64,000 bases of DNA, taken from the NCBI GenBank assembly GCA_039621445.1, contig CP154954.1:74331689-74395688 (forward strand). The letters are read 5' to 3'. The stretch's first letter is position 1. The number at the start of each line of letters is the position of its first letter. Both the position numbers and the translations under genes were made by a program. The DNA is from Euglena gracilis (taxonomy: Eukaryota; Euglenida; Euglenophyceae; Euglenales). Under the pieces are notes generated by a model. That model did no database searches, was not told where the DNA came from, and saw only the letters and a program-made list of their open reading frames with translations. Below are positions 30,405 to 40,369 of this stretch, in pieces.

Positions 30405-30467
30405 CAGCCTGGTCTGTGGACCAGGCTGGGTTGCTCAATAGCTCAATACTGACCCGGTCAGTATTGA
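30405..30467. repeat. Two adjacent perfect hairpins
   Basis: The first is CAGCCTGGTC, loop TGTG, GACCAGGCTG (30405-30428). The second is TCAATACTGACC, C, GGTCAGTATTGA (30443-30467), a 12-bp stem with a single central base. Confidence 0.85.
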
Positions 30468-30729
30468 CGTGGGCGACCATTTCGGAACACCGGCTGACTG
30501 GGTGCTTTTTCTTTTTTTTATTGCAAACTTTGTAACCACAAAAAATTGCTGACTCGGGGGCTTTCTTTGAAAACCTGTCCCCCGCCGGATAGGAAGACGA
30601 ACACAATCACAAGTGCTTCTCCACAAGCACTGTCCAGCTGGAGTCCATTCCAACGTGTGGTCGGGGCTTCCCGTGCGCTGTTCCCCTGGGCTGGCACGCG
30701 GAGTCGGCTTTGTCCTCCCTGTCCTGCAG

Positions 30730-30816
30730 TTCCCCCAGCCCGGATGAAGGCACATCAGCCAGAGAGCGGCTCTTGTCAAGCAACGCCAATACACATTTTC
30801 TTCCGATGTTTAACAG
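30730..30816 (+). CDS. Possible exon between PstS-like module 2 and the membrane span
   Basis: A CTGTCCTGCAG acceptor and an AACAG|GTTCCT donor bound 87 bases with the open frame SPSPDEGTSARERLLSSNAN, then THFLPMFN. It could be extracellular stalk sequence. No family was recognised. Confidence 0.35.
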
Positions 30817-30843
30817 GTTCCTCCTGTGCCCAAGTAATCCCAG

Positions 30844-31098
30844 CAGGCCGTATTTTAGTTGGGTGCCAACCCCACCCTGGGGGTGGGTGCCTGCCTGGGC
30901 AGGCACCCCAAGGCACTCCCGATCCGCCCCCCCCCCCCCCCGCGGGGGGGGTCGGGCACACAGCCAAAAGTGCCCTAGCACAGACCCGGCCGAAGGCGAC
31001 CCCCCCCCGGGGGGGGGTTAGTGCCTGCCTGGGCAGGCACCCCAAGGCACTCCAATACCCCCTCCCCCCCCCTGGGTTTGGTACAAAAAAACAGCCTG
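30844..31098 (+). mobile_element. hAT-like MITE, 7/8 target duplication
   Basis: The left end is CAGGCCGTATTTTAGTTGGG and the right end, in complement, CAGGCTGTTTTTTTGTACC. The flanks are AATCCCAG (30836-30843) and AACCCCAG (31099-31106). The interior has two GTGCCTGCCTGGGCAGGCAC hairpins. It is the same family as 15028-15149 and 17480-17812. Confidence 0.8.
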
Positions 31099-31289
31099 AA
31101 CCCCAGCCCAGTGCCCTACAGAACTTTTTCTCTCATCGGGGGATATCTGATCAATCGTCATGAGTAACAAATAACAAGGTCAAAAAAATGGGTAATTGGG
31201 GGTGCATTTTCGGGTCATTTTCCGGGCGGATGTTCCACACCAATTCAATCGCTCATCAACACCTCCCTTATCACCCCCCCTTTCAGTTT

Positions 31290-31590
31290 CTTTTTTTTTT
31301 TTTTTCTTGGAAGACCCCTCTCCGGGGACATTGGCGGGTTGGCCCGGCCCGGCCGCCGGGATCCAGCCACCTCCCGGACACAGACAAAAAGGGCCAGGGG
31401 AACCAACAGCGCCAGGCCAGAAGAAGGGGTGAAAGGCACCAAACAAAAAGCCACAGTGGGGCCCACAAGGGGTTCCCATACCGGGGGGGGGGGGGGCTAA
31501 GTGTGGGTTTTGGCACGAGTGCCGAAAATTTTGGGGAATGGCGTAAGATGGCCTGATTTTTGGGGTGTCCCCTCCGGGGGGGGGGGGGAA
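31290..31590 (+). repeat. Homologue of the 48341 MITE interior
   Basis: A T-run followed by CTTGGAAGACCCC opens the copy. The segment with AACAGCGCCAGGCCAGAAGA, AAAGGC and AGCCACAGTG matches 48480-48555. The core GGCACGAGTGCCGAAAATTTT is at about 31512. The ends were not resolved. Confidence 0.7.
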
Positions 31591-31829
31591 GATGAAGGGA
31601 AGATCAGCTCACCCTCCAAGCCAGTTTACGGGAAGTGGAAGTGGAAGTGCTAGAAGAAGTGGAAGGCTGCTCAAAAAATTTTTGGTACCACCTTTCTCCA
31701 TAATGTTCTCATTTTTTTAATCGTTGGCTAATTCAGCTGTTTTTTTTTCAGTTGAAACACCCATTCTTGGACATGTGGAAAAACTTAAGTTTCCCCCCGT
31801 CTTTTTCCCACTTTCCCTCCCGATTAGGG

Positions 31830-32025
31830 TAACCCCCCCCCCCAAATAACACCCCCCCCCCGGGGTGTTATTTGGGGCCGAACTGGGGCCCCAGGGGGGG
31901 TGTTATTTGGGTGTGTGTGTTATTTTTACATGGAAAACCAAAGAAAAACGGGGGGGGTGTTATTTGGGCGCCTTCGAAATCGGCCCCCGAGGGGGGGGTG
32001 TTATTTGGGGGTTTATAAAGTATGC
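31830..32025. repeat. Family D-like AAATAACACCCCC repeat
   Basis: Inverted CCCAAATAACACCCCC and GGGGTGTTATTTGGGG words are repeated five times. Confidence 0.65.
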
Positions 32026-32339
32026 GTTGGTGTTGAACAGGGGGGGTCCCCCCATGGAAACGAATTGCCCTCCTCATTGGACCCTGTCTCCAATCCTTGT
32101 ACCCGCTGCAGTTTTTGAGAATTCTCGCATTTTTTGTTGTTGTAATCAGCATGCCTTCGTGTTGAAGAAAAACATGCTTCCTGAGTTGTAAAGAACAGCT
32201 GAAATGCAATATTATTTATTGCAATAAATAACATTGCAATAAATTGCAATATTTTTTTCGTCCTCTGATCACAAATGTGTGAAAAAACCATTTTTTTCCC
32301 CGGGCGTTCCTGTCGGCTTATCTCCCTCTCCTACCTATT
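32026..32339. other. Intron sequence, nothing recognised
   Basis: Mixed composition, AT-rich around 32200-32265. Confidence 0.35.
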
Positions 32340-32390
32340 CTCACTGACTTGTCTGCAGACAGTTTCCCGGGGGGGGGGGGTAGGTAGGCA
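32340..32390 (+). repeat. Family B element, right-end remnant
   Basis: It contains CAGACAGTTTCCCGGGGG and GGGTAGGTAGGC, the right arm of a family B copy, about 35 bases before the membrane-span exon. Confidence 0.6.
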
Positions 32391-32425
32391 CACCATGGCA
32401 CGGTTTCGTTTTGTTCCGCCGAGAG

Positions 32426-32572
32426 ATTCCTGGTCGTCGGCTCCCTGCGCCTGGCGTCGTCCAACATCATCCCGGCCGTGGTGGGGGCGTGCATCGGCGC
32501 GCTGGTGGTCATCGGCATCCCGGTGGCGTGGTACGTGCGCAAGTCCAACCGTGGCCAGAGCCCCAAACGTTG
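32426..32572 (+). CDS. Exon: transmembrane anchor of the receptor cyclase
   Basis: The frame reads FLVVGSLRLASSNIIPAVVG, then ACIGALVVIGIPVAWYVRKS and NRGQSPK. The 24-residue stretch IIPAVV...VAWYV is uncharged and ends in a basic cluster (R-K-S-N-R), the pattern of a single-pass span with a cytoplasmic positive side. It follows the extracellular modules and precedes the juxtamembrane and cyclase exons, so it most likely anchors the receptor in the plasma membrane. GAGAG at 32425 serves as a putative acceptor; the donor TTG|GTACCA at 32573 is tentative. Confidence 0.65.
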
Positions 32573-32599
32573 GTACCATGCCTTCAAGCCTCGCCCCGT

Positions 32600-33360
32600 C
32601 CCATTCATGTGAGAGTGAGGCCTCTGTGATTGCCTTCGTCTTCACCTTGGCTTGCTGCTTGACGTGTCAGGGGACACCTTTCCAATTTGGTAGGTCGAGC
32701 GTTGGGGACAGGTCACGTCTGCAATTCGGGCTGGGCGTCTGGCGGGGATACTACCGCCTCCACCCCCACCCCCCATTGTACACTGGGTCGTTGACACCTC
32801 CCCCCCCCCACGTGTCAACGGCACCTTCCTGGAATACCACCTGAGGGTTTTCATTCAATTACAGTGGGAGGTTTGGGAGTGACAGCAGACATGTCCCGCT
32901 GTTGTTTTTATCAGATCAGATATTTCTGCCGCCCAGTCTTCAAGTCATTGCTGCCCAAATTGCGTCTCACTGCCACACCATCCAATTCTCTGGTGGCTGC
33001 CTCCCACCATCACACATTTCCCTCACGTGAATTAAGCATCTACACCACAGATTTATTTGTGGTGACTGTGTGACCTCACCCAACCGGGGGATTTTCGAAA
33101 GTGGGTGGGTTGGGTGGGGGCTGTAACCCATCCCCGCAGGGGGGGAGGTGCACCATGGGTCAGTCCAATTAAGAATTTTCGATTTTGGGTTGTTTTGCGT
33201 GGGTAGATGGACCCTGGGGGTTTGTGGGTAAGTGGATTGTCGAAAAAGGTGGCTGGGTGGGTTTGGCCCGGGGCAAAGTGTCCCTCCCGTCCCTGCCCTC
33301 CCCCTTGTCCACCGACCACCCCTATTCCCCCCCCCCCGGTTGGGATTGCTGGTCAGGGGG
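32600..33360. other. Intron sequence with family G element remnants
   Basis: GATTTTCGAAAGTGGGTGGG and TGTCGAAAAAGGTGGCTGGG near 33090-33260 match words at 35475-35510 and 58818-58855. They belong to a G/C-run element type (family G) whose ends I could not fix. Confidence 0.4.
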
Positions 33361-33485
33361 CAGGGGGTTTTTTTTAAGCCTTGAACCCTCGGAGGGGGGG
33401 GGGTAGGGTGGGTGGGTCCGGCCGGACCCCGGCAGGGGGGTACCTTTTTTGCTGGTGACCCCCCGGTCTTTAAAGGAAACCCCTG
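33361..33485 (+). mobile_element. Short hAT-like MITE, 7/8 target duplication
   Basis: At 125 bases it is the shortest of the group. It begins CAGGGGGTTTTTTTTAAGCC and ends, in complement, CAGGGGTTTCCTTTAAAGACC. The flanks are TCAGGGGG (33353-33360) and TCAGGGGC (33486-33493). It is the same family as 23521-23775, with the interior lost. Confidence 0.8.
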
Positions 33486-33598
33486 TCAGGGGCTGCCTAC
33501 AATCCCCTGGTTGGGGTTTGGAGGAACCCAGTCGGTGGGCAAGTAAATTTGTGGTCCCATGCCATGGGGGCCCTGCGGGGGACATGCGGGCCCTCCAG

Positions 33599-33745
33599 AA
33601 GCAGGTGTCCGACGTCAAGGTGGCGGAGGATTGCGCGGAGGCCATCGCGTGCTTCGACTTGGACGCCGTGTCGTGGCTGGCCGCGCTGTCCAAGCCCACC
33701 AAGATCCAGCTCGCCTTCCTGCGCATTGTCAGCCTGCTGGTGGAG
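33599..33745 (+). CDS. Exon: cytoplasmic juxtamembrane helices
   Basis: The acceptor CCCTCCAG and the donor GTGGAG|GTCAGG bound exactly 49 codons, in phase 0 at both ends. The frame starts KQVSDVKVAEDCAEAIACFD, continues DAVSWLAALSKPTKIQLAFL and ends RIVSLLVE. It is helix-rich with alternating charges, as expected for the signalling segment between a membrane span and a cyclase domain. It precedes the PFIPDQL exon, a motif I associate with the same linker in algal receptor cyclases. Confidence 0.6.
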
Positions 33746-34299
33746 GTCAGGCGGGGGGCCGGCAGACGTCAAGGTGTCTTCTGTTCACTATTTTTGCTGA
33801 TGGCAATATTTGCACCATTTGTTTTTTATTGATGTGATTTGTTTATGTTTGTAAAATCTTGCTTCAAATGCATGTCCCTGCTTTTTGATTTCCCACCCAT
33901 CACAAGCATTCCGAGGGGGTCTTCCTGCCTTAACACACTGGATCCAGCATGACCACATGGACCGATGTGCGTGTTCCTTTCCCAATCTCCCCATCTTCAA
34001 GTGTACAGAACCACCCAGTATTTTCAGCTGCCCCCGAACATTCAGGCATTGGAAGAACCAGGCTTCTTTTTTAAGGAACCCTGGACTTCCCGGGTGGGTT
34101 GGTGCTATGGGCAGGCAGCAGGGTAGGGCATTTTTGACCCCCCAGGGGGGGGGTCGGGTTTTGGGGTGGGTAGTGCTATAGCCCCCCCCCCCCCCCCGGT
34201 GCCCAAGGCACCGGGCCTGAGAATGGCCAATTCCAAGGCAAATTTGCCTGGGTCGGCAGGCACCTGAAAATGACGATGGTAAAATGGGCGATACAGGTT
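33746..34299. other. Intron sequence with element-like ends
   Basis: CAGGCTTCTTTTTTAAGG at 34059 resembles the left end of the 56860 MITE, but no matching right end or octamer repeat was found. A G/C-run block lies at 34135-34200. Confidence 0.35.
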
Positions 34300-34635
34300 A
34301 CCTGGGGATACCCCTCCCCTCTAAGGACTAAAGCTTTACTGAATTTTTTTTCTCTGGCAATGCGCGCCCAGGTGGAAATGAGATTTTGATGGGGGTTTTG
34401 GGTTGATTTTTGTCCAAAAAATCTCCAAAAATGGCCACGTCAAGTTTTGGGGTCCATTTTTTTTTCAGCGCTTCGTGCTGGTCATTGACACAGTGTTTTT
34501 TTCCCCACTAGCTAGCGTTGCTGGTGGTTCCCCTCAGGGGGTCCACAAGGATATCCACTGGCCAAATTTGGACTGGCTGCAGTCCAGTCCAGCACCACCC
34601 CAGGGGAGTTTTACGAACCCTTAAGCAAAGGCCTG
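34300..34635 (-). repeat. Inverted partial copy of the 47243-type MITE
   Basis: Read on the minus strand it starts CAGGCCTTTGCTTAAGGG at 34635, followed by CTGCAGCCAGTCCAAATTTG and further on CTCATTTCCACCTGGGCGCG, all shared with 34706-35118 and 47243-47674. The other end is truncated. Confidence 0.65.
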
Positions 34636-34705
34636 GTCATTTTACTCCTGGCAGAACGTGCACAGCGGGATGGGTGGTGCTAACGTTTTCCACGGGCCTT
34701 GGGGG

Positions 34706-35118
34706 CAGCCTTTGCTTAAGATTTCGCAGTACCCCCTGGGGGGGGGTGGACTGTAGTCCAAATTTGGCTATTGGGAATTCAAGTGGACCCTCTGGGGGGT
34801 CCACTAGAAGGGCTAGCTAGTGGAACTTTTTTTTGCAATGACCAGCACAAAGCGCCGAAGATTTTTTGGGATCCCAAAAATGGCCGAAAATGCCCATTTT
34901 TGGTCGTTTTTTTTTGTATTTTTTTTGAACAAAACCAGGCAAACAAAACACATTAGACACCTCATTTCCACCTCGGCGCGCAGCACCGGAGGATTTTTTT
35001 TTTGATTGTAGGGGGACCCCAGACACCCCCCACCGGGGGAGGGGGGTCTAGCAAGTCCATCTTTTCCAGTGTCTCGCATAATACCAAGCCAGTGTACCCC
35101 CACCCCAGCAATGGTCTG
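34706..35118 (+). mobile_element. hAT-like MITE, diverged copy
   Basis: The left end is CAGCCTTTGCTTAAGATTTC and the right end GCAATGGTCTG. The flanks are CTTGGGGG (34698-34705) and TTTGGGAG (35119-35126), six of eight identical. The interior is colinear with 47243-47674, including CAAAGCGCCGAAGATTTTTT and CTCATTTCCACCTCGGCGCG. It lies head to head with the inverted copy ending at 34635. Confidence 0.65.
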
Positions 35119-36394
35119 TTTGGGAGAGGACTTTCAGGCAAACACATCAGTTATCACAGCCGATGGGTTCTTCCCAGGCTTCTTTCTTCCCCCCCCCCCC
35201 CCCCCCCCGCCCGGGCGGGGTGCCTGGTGCTATGGGGTGCCTGGCCATAGCCGGCATCCCCCTGGGGGCCATTGCTTAAGGACCCAGGGAGGTCCGCTGG
35301 CCCATTTTGCTGGTCACTCGAAAACCGGGGGGTGGGGTACTATGTATGGGTCAGATTATGGCCGACCGAAGGCCGGGCCGAAAAAATTTTTCCCAGGGGT
35401 TTTTGGCAGGTTTTGGCTGGGTTTTGGGTGGTTGCCCCCCCCCGCCCCGAGGGGGGGATGGTGGGTGGGTGGGTTTTCGAAAAAAGTGGATGGGTGGGTG
35501 AAAAGTGCCCCCCTCTGGGGGTCACTTGGGGAATCACTATGCTAAGGGCCATCCAAGTTTAACCTCTACGTCCCCTGGTCCTTACCCATTTTGATTGTCA
35601 TCTTCCTGTGTATTTTTGAGATAATTTCCGACAGTTTGATATTTCAGAGACTGCTGAAGCTACAGTCGGTGAGATGTTGTTTATTTTTTCATCAAAACGC
35701 CTGCAAGTTTAGCAGTTGGAGCCCAAAACGAAAGCATTTTTTTCCCTTGTTGTCGCGAAGCGCCAGCTTTCTTCAAGTGGGCGTTTCCCGCTGAAATGCG
35801 CACCGCCCCCTGTTATTACCCACCTTTCCCACAAGATTGGAGGCAGTTCAGCAATGTCTCCCTGCAGCCCAGCATCAACAGCAGCCAATCAGTTGACCAA
35901 GGTTCGATACAATAATTCTCCTGGACCGGAGGGGTGGGGTCTGGACCAACGCCCTCCCAAGCCGAAGGACACCCCATCTGGGGGGGGGGGTCCAGTCAAC
36001 CAGCAGCACTTTCTTTCAGCCAGCATCCTTTTTTCAGCCACGGACTTTTTCTTTATCTATTTTGCAGCCTCCCAAAGGGCGGTATATTTTTTTTTTTGCT
36101 TTGGGTGCAAAAATGGGCCAAGCAAGGCAGTTTTTTCGGGGCATTTTTGCAGGTTCGATTTTTTGGTACCCCCCCCCCCTCTGGCAAAGGACCGGGCCAA
36201 AAGAAGCTAGAGAAGGCGACGTTTGACCTTTTTGGGGTGTAGCTAACCCTGACCTGACCCCTCCCCCCCCGAAAAACGTCAAGGTCCCCCAGTGCTTGTC
36301 AACCTGTCAGGCAGTTTCATGTACGGGGGAGGTTACCACCCTAAGCAAAGGTCCGCTACAATGGCAGGGTCTTGTCGCCAGAGGCCGCGGTCCG
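35119..36394. other. Intron sequence with G/C-run remnants
   Basis: A C-run at 35190-35210, a GGCCGAAGGCCGGGCC hairpin at 35368-35383 and family G words at 35475-35510. CCTGCAG at 35865-35871 followed by PSINSSQSVDQ is a weak micro-exon possibility. Confidence 0.35.
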
Positions 36395-36676
36395 CTAATA
36401 GCACCCCGAAAATTTTCGAAGTCCCGCGGGAGCCAAAATAGCGCCTTTTGACCCCCTTTCGGGTCATTTTTTGTACTTTCTTACGAAATTCACCATTTTT
36501 TTGGAGGTCTGATGATCCAGATAAATCGCTTCCTTTCGTAATTTGTTGTCAGAGATTGTGATTTTTTACCGACATTTTCAGGTCAAAATCCGGGCCATCG
36601 GCCCGAAATCCGGGGGGGGGGGGGATTAACCCGGTCGCCGAAGTCGGACCCCGAGGGGGGGGTATTATTTGGGGGA
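36395..36676 (+). repeat. Family D dispersed repeat, copy 2
   Basis: Colinear homologue of 1690-2020, in the same orientation, with a GGGGGTATTATTT right side. Confidence 0.75.
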
Positions 36677-36763
36677 ATGGGTTATAAGCGCACCCGTGCT
36701 TCTGTTAGTGGTGGGTTTAGGCCCCTGAACCTGCCCCCACGGCGGGCGGGCCCCCCCACGCAG

Positions 36764-36898
36764 CCGTTCATCCCGGACCAGCTCATGGCCCAGCTGCAGG
36801 CTGCCAAGAACGGCGAGGAGCTGCCCAAGGCCGACGTGGCCGCCCTCGCCCGCCAGTCGCGCCGCGGCAGCGGCGGCGACCACACCGACGGCACGTCC
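36764..36898 (+). CDS. Exon: cytoplasmic linker with PFIPDQL motif
   Basis: A CCACGCAG acceptor opens the frame PFIPDQLMAQLQAAKNGEEL, followed by PKADVAALARQSRRGSGGDH. The start resembles the Y-R-P-F/Y-I/L-P-x-x-L motif that I recall from linkers of algal receptor cyclases; the preceding Y-R would come from another exon. The remainder is a charged, Ser/Arg-rich linker and a possible phosphorylation region. The right end is an estimate; family B elements begin about 35 bases later. Confidence 0.5.
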
Positions 36899-36929
36899 CG
36901 TCCGGGCCGCTGTTCTCGTGGCACTGCAG

Positions 36930-37290
36930 AATCCTACCGACCCCCCCTCTCCCCGGGAAGTTGTCATGCCCGAGAGGCTGTGAGTGTCCTGCCAGGGAAG
37001 CTGTCAGGGTCCATGTTATCGGCCAACGTGTCAGCATAGGAAGTTGTCAGGGTCACCGGCGCCAGCCAACCTGTCAGGCGGCAGAGTCCCGGGAGGGGGG
37101 GGGGTAGTACGTACCCCCCCCCCCCGGGAAACTGTCATGCCCGAGAACCTGTCAGGGTCCCGCCCGGGAAACTGTCAGGGTCCCCGGTACCGGCCAACCT
37201 GTCAGTATAGGAAGTTGTCAGGGTCCCCGGTACGGGCCAACCTGTCAGGCGGCAGAGTCCCGGTAGGGGGGGGGGTAGTATGTAACTTTT
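36930..37290 (+). repeat. Two tandem family B elements
   Basis: Two copies lie back to back (36930-37100 and 37110-37290), each with GGGAARYTGTCATGCCCGAG on the left and GGCGGCAGAGTCCCGG on the right, separated by GGGTAGTACGTACCC. Confidence 0.75.
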
Positions 37291-37299
37291 CCCTGCGGG

Positions 37300-38087
37300 G
37301 TGAGAACAGGCTGAATTTCAAGGTCTGGCCTACCCCACTTCCTTCAGGCAGGCACCACCGGGAGGGGGGGTGCTGCCCACCCAGGCACTCCAGGGCACCC
37401 TGAGACCTTTCCCCCCGGGTTGGCCAAATTGCGCATGAGCAGGAGAGGAAGCAGCAGCCAAACAGGACGTTCCAATCACCCCCCTCAAGTCTTCCACCAA
37501 GCGAACCGATGCATGCGGGGTTAGCTTTTTTCCAGCCAAGCCTATTTTTCCACCCTCTGAGCTGTAGCCCCACAGGGTCTTTAAAAGACGCCCTGCTCAA
37601 CACCACTTTCTGGGAAATATTATTCTTTTTTTTACAGGTCATCTTACCGGGAGGAATTTTTCGAATTTATGAGGGGGTCTATGGGAGGAGGCTCGAGCTT
37701 GAACGTTCGAGCTCGAACTTTCTCACACGTTGTTTTGTCCCCCTCCCACAAGGGTGGGCTTTAACAGCCGACCTCGACGGCATACGGTGAGGCTCTCCTA
37801 TGGAGCTGCCTCCTACCGTACACTGCCATTTTCTCTGAGAAACGTTTTGGTAATTTCGAGATTGCGAACTGAAGCACAATTTGGCAAGTTGGTGCTTATT
37901 TTTGCGTCGCAATGCCTTCAAACGGAACACTGGACTCCCAAAACGAGGGGAAATGACCTCTTTCGGTGCGAAGCGCTGGGTTTCTTTTCCGTTCCAGGTA
38001 TCCGCCCTTTGTCTGTGCACCACCCCCTGGTCTTTACCCAGTATTCACACCCCCTCCTCCGGATTCTGACCCATCTTGATCTTTTTC
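37300..38087. other. Intron sequence, element remnant and unassigned
   Basis: CAGGCTGAATTTCAAGG at about 37308 and GGGTTGGCCAAATTG at 37418 may be degraded hAT-like ends. The GAACGTTC palindrome region at 37690-37720 (CTCGAGCTTGAACGTTCGAG) is strongly self-complementary. Confidence 0.35.
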
Positions 38088-38625
38088 GCAAGCTACCCCC
38101 CTCCACCCGGGAGAACTGTCAAGCCCGAGAACCTGTCAGGGTCCCGCCCGGGAAACTGTCAGGGTCCCCAGTACCAGCCAACCTGTCACGATAGGAAGTT
38201 GTCAGGGTCCCCAGTACCGGCCAACCTGTCAGGGTCATTTTTCATTGATTTTCTCTTGAAATGCCCTACCCGGGAAACTGTCAAGGTCCCGCCCGGGAAA
38301 CTGTCAGGGTCCCCAGTACCGGCCAACCTGTCACGATAGGAAGCTGTCAGGGTCCCCGGTACCGGCCAACCTGTCAGTATAGGAAGCTGTCAGGGTCCCC
38401 GGTACCGGCCAACCTGTCACGATAGGAAGCTGTCAGGGTCCCCAGTACCGGCCAACCTGTCACGATAGGAAGTTGTCAGGGTCCCCGGTACCGGCCAACC
38501 TATCACGATAGGAAGCTGTCAGGGTCCCCGGTACCGGCCAACCTGTCACGATAGGAAGCTGTCAGGGTCCCCGGTACCGGCCAACCTGTCAGGTGACAGT
38601 TTCCCGGGGGGCAAGGTATGGCGCC
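38088..38625 (+). repeat. Family B element expanded into a 43-bp tandem array
   Basis: The element starts ACCCGGGAGAACTGTCAAGC and ends GGTGACAGTTTCCCGGGG. Inside, the unit GATAGGAAGCTGTCAGGGTC plus CCCGGTACCGGCCAACCTGTCAC repeats about eight times with few differences. The normal family B interior has one or two units. Confidence 0.85.
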
Positions 38626-38671
38626 GTTCGGAACAGCCACCCTGGCCCCAGTCCCAGCTGTCCCTCCACAG

Positions 38672-38790
38672 TAGCTCCTTCCGCAGCGGCCGCAGTGTGA
38701 AGGTTATGCGCGGTGGCCACAGCCCTCCCGGCCGTTCTTCCGGGGCCTCCAATTCACTGGAGGGTTTGGAGGTGTCACAACTGCGGGGTG
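38672..38790 (+). CDS. Exon: Ser/Gly-rich cytoplasmic linker
   Basis: The acceptor AGCTGTCCCTCCACAG and the donor GGGGTG|GTAAAG bound 119 bases. The frame reads SSFRSGRSVKVMRGGHSPPG, then RSSGASNSLEGLEVSQLRG. Low-complexity Ser/Arg/Gly sequence ending in an amphipathic L-E-G-L-E-V-S-Q-L helix is typical of the segment before a cyclase catalytic domain. Both splice sites are good, and the position between the PFIPDQL exon and the cyclase exons is consistent. Confidence 0.5.
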
Positions 38791-39058
38791 GTAAAGAGCA
38801 CAGGGCTTTTGTGAAGAATCGGGTCAGGGTTTGGCCGCCTGTTTTTTTTTTGGCCCGGAAATCCATATGCACTTGAGTTTTTGTTGATGATTGTTGGTAT
38901 GATAAAATTCACACAAAAAATTTCAAATAACTCAAGGGTGGGTAGAGGGGTTAGCCCGAATGGGAGGTTTCCCCCTTTTTTAAAATTTTAAACCCCAGAA
39001 TTGATCCCCAAACCCTTCCAGGGGGTGGGCGGGATGCCAAGCACCTTTTTGCTAAAAA

Positions 39059-39600
39059 GCTGAAATGACCTAAAATGCCCCAAAATGCCCTGAAATGGCA
39101 TAAAATGGCCTAAAATGACATATTCAGGGGGGGGAAATGCGTTTCGCATTTTTTCGCATTTTTTCGCATTTTTTGCGCATTTTTTCAAATTTTCCAAAAA
39201 TGCGCAAAAATGCGCATTTTTTCGCTTTTTTTGTTCATTTTTTTTTTTTTTTTCTTTTTTTCGTTTTTTTCAGCGCATTTTTTTGCTTTTTGGCACATTT
39301 TTTCGTGATTTTCTAAAATTTTCGCATTTTTTGACCATTTTTGCATTTTTTTTCAAAAAATTGAAAATTTTGACTTCTTTTGATACTTACATTTTCCTCA
39401 TTATTCTACATAATTTCTTCAAATTTGGTGCCATTTTTGCATGTTTTTGGGTAATTTTTGCATTTTCGTGACTTTTGCGCATTTTTTCTCGGATTTTGCA
39501 CATTTTTGCGCATTTTTTCCAAAAATGCGCATTTTTTGCGCATTTTTTTTTGCGCATTTTTGCGCATTTTTTCCGAGGCTGGGCGAGCGCATTTCCCCCC
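39059..39600. repeat. Decamer-like and GCGCATTTTTT low-complexity block
   Basis: AAATGGCCTAAAATG-type decamers at 39059-39120 are followed by T-rich sequence with TTTTTCGCATTTTTTGCGCA words up to 39590. Confidence 0.8.
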
Positions 39601-39604
39601 CCCC

Positions 39605-40030
39605 TGCATATTATGGTCTGAAATGGCCTAAACCGGGAAAAAGTTGCCAAACAGTTTTTTTTTTCTGTGAACAACTGCTTCAGTTGTTGTGATGATTTCC
39701 AGTGTATTTTGTGTGTGTGACGGCAAACAGTATATTTGGTGGAGGAGCACAGCCCTTTAAGGCCCATTTTTTTTATCCCAAGTTAAAATTATCTCCCCAA
39801 ATCCATGATCCCCAACCATCTTTTGGTCGCTGAATTTTTAATCAGCTATATTTTTTTCTTACTCCCATCCTTCTCTGATTTTGTTTTTGTTTTGTTTTTC
39901 GCCCTTTGCAGTCATGCCATCTTCTGATTCTGGTGTGCAACAATGTCTATGCCGCAAATAATGAAACAGTACTGGCATGGAAGCACAGGGAAAAAGATGA
40001 CGTGGGTGCCAGATAATACATACACACCAT
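39605..40030 (+). repeat. Homologue of the interior of the 61843 element
   Basis: Shared blocks with 61875-62220 include TGTGAACAACTG, ATTTGGTGGAGSAGCRCAGCCC, AACCWTCTTTTGGTMGCTGAA, TTTTTCTTACTCCCATC and GCAAATAATGAAAC. Orientation is the same. With the decamers at 39059 it may represent a degraded full copy. Confidence 0.7.
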
Positions 40031-40369
40031 TTTCAGTCGAAAAGGTTGGAAATTGCGCAAGGGGTCAAGTCGGGCGGTTTTTTGGGTAGAGGAGTTGTGA
40101 GGGAGAATTCGGGCGATTCATTTTTCGTCCCAATTAAAATCACAAAAATCACGAAAATCGCGCAGAATCACGAAGGATCACGGATGAGAATATGGGGTCC
40201 CCAGCGTGAAACAGAGGTCAACCCTGCATCTCTCATTTAAACCGTCTTCCTAGTGTTCGTCCAACGTTTTTTTTTTTTTTGAGTGGCGGAGTGACCTGGC
40301 CGACCCCCTACCGGGGGGAGTAGGAAGTGGGTGACTGGCTTTACAACGTCACTGGCTGCGTTTCTGGAA

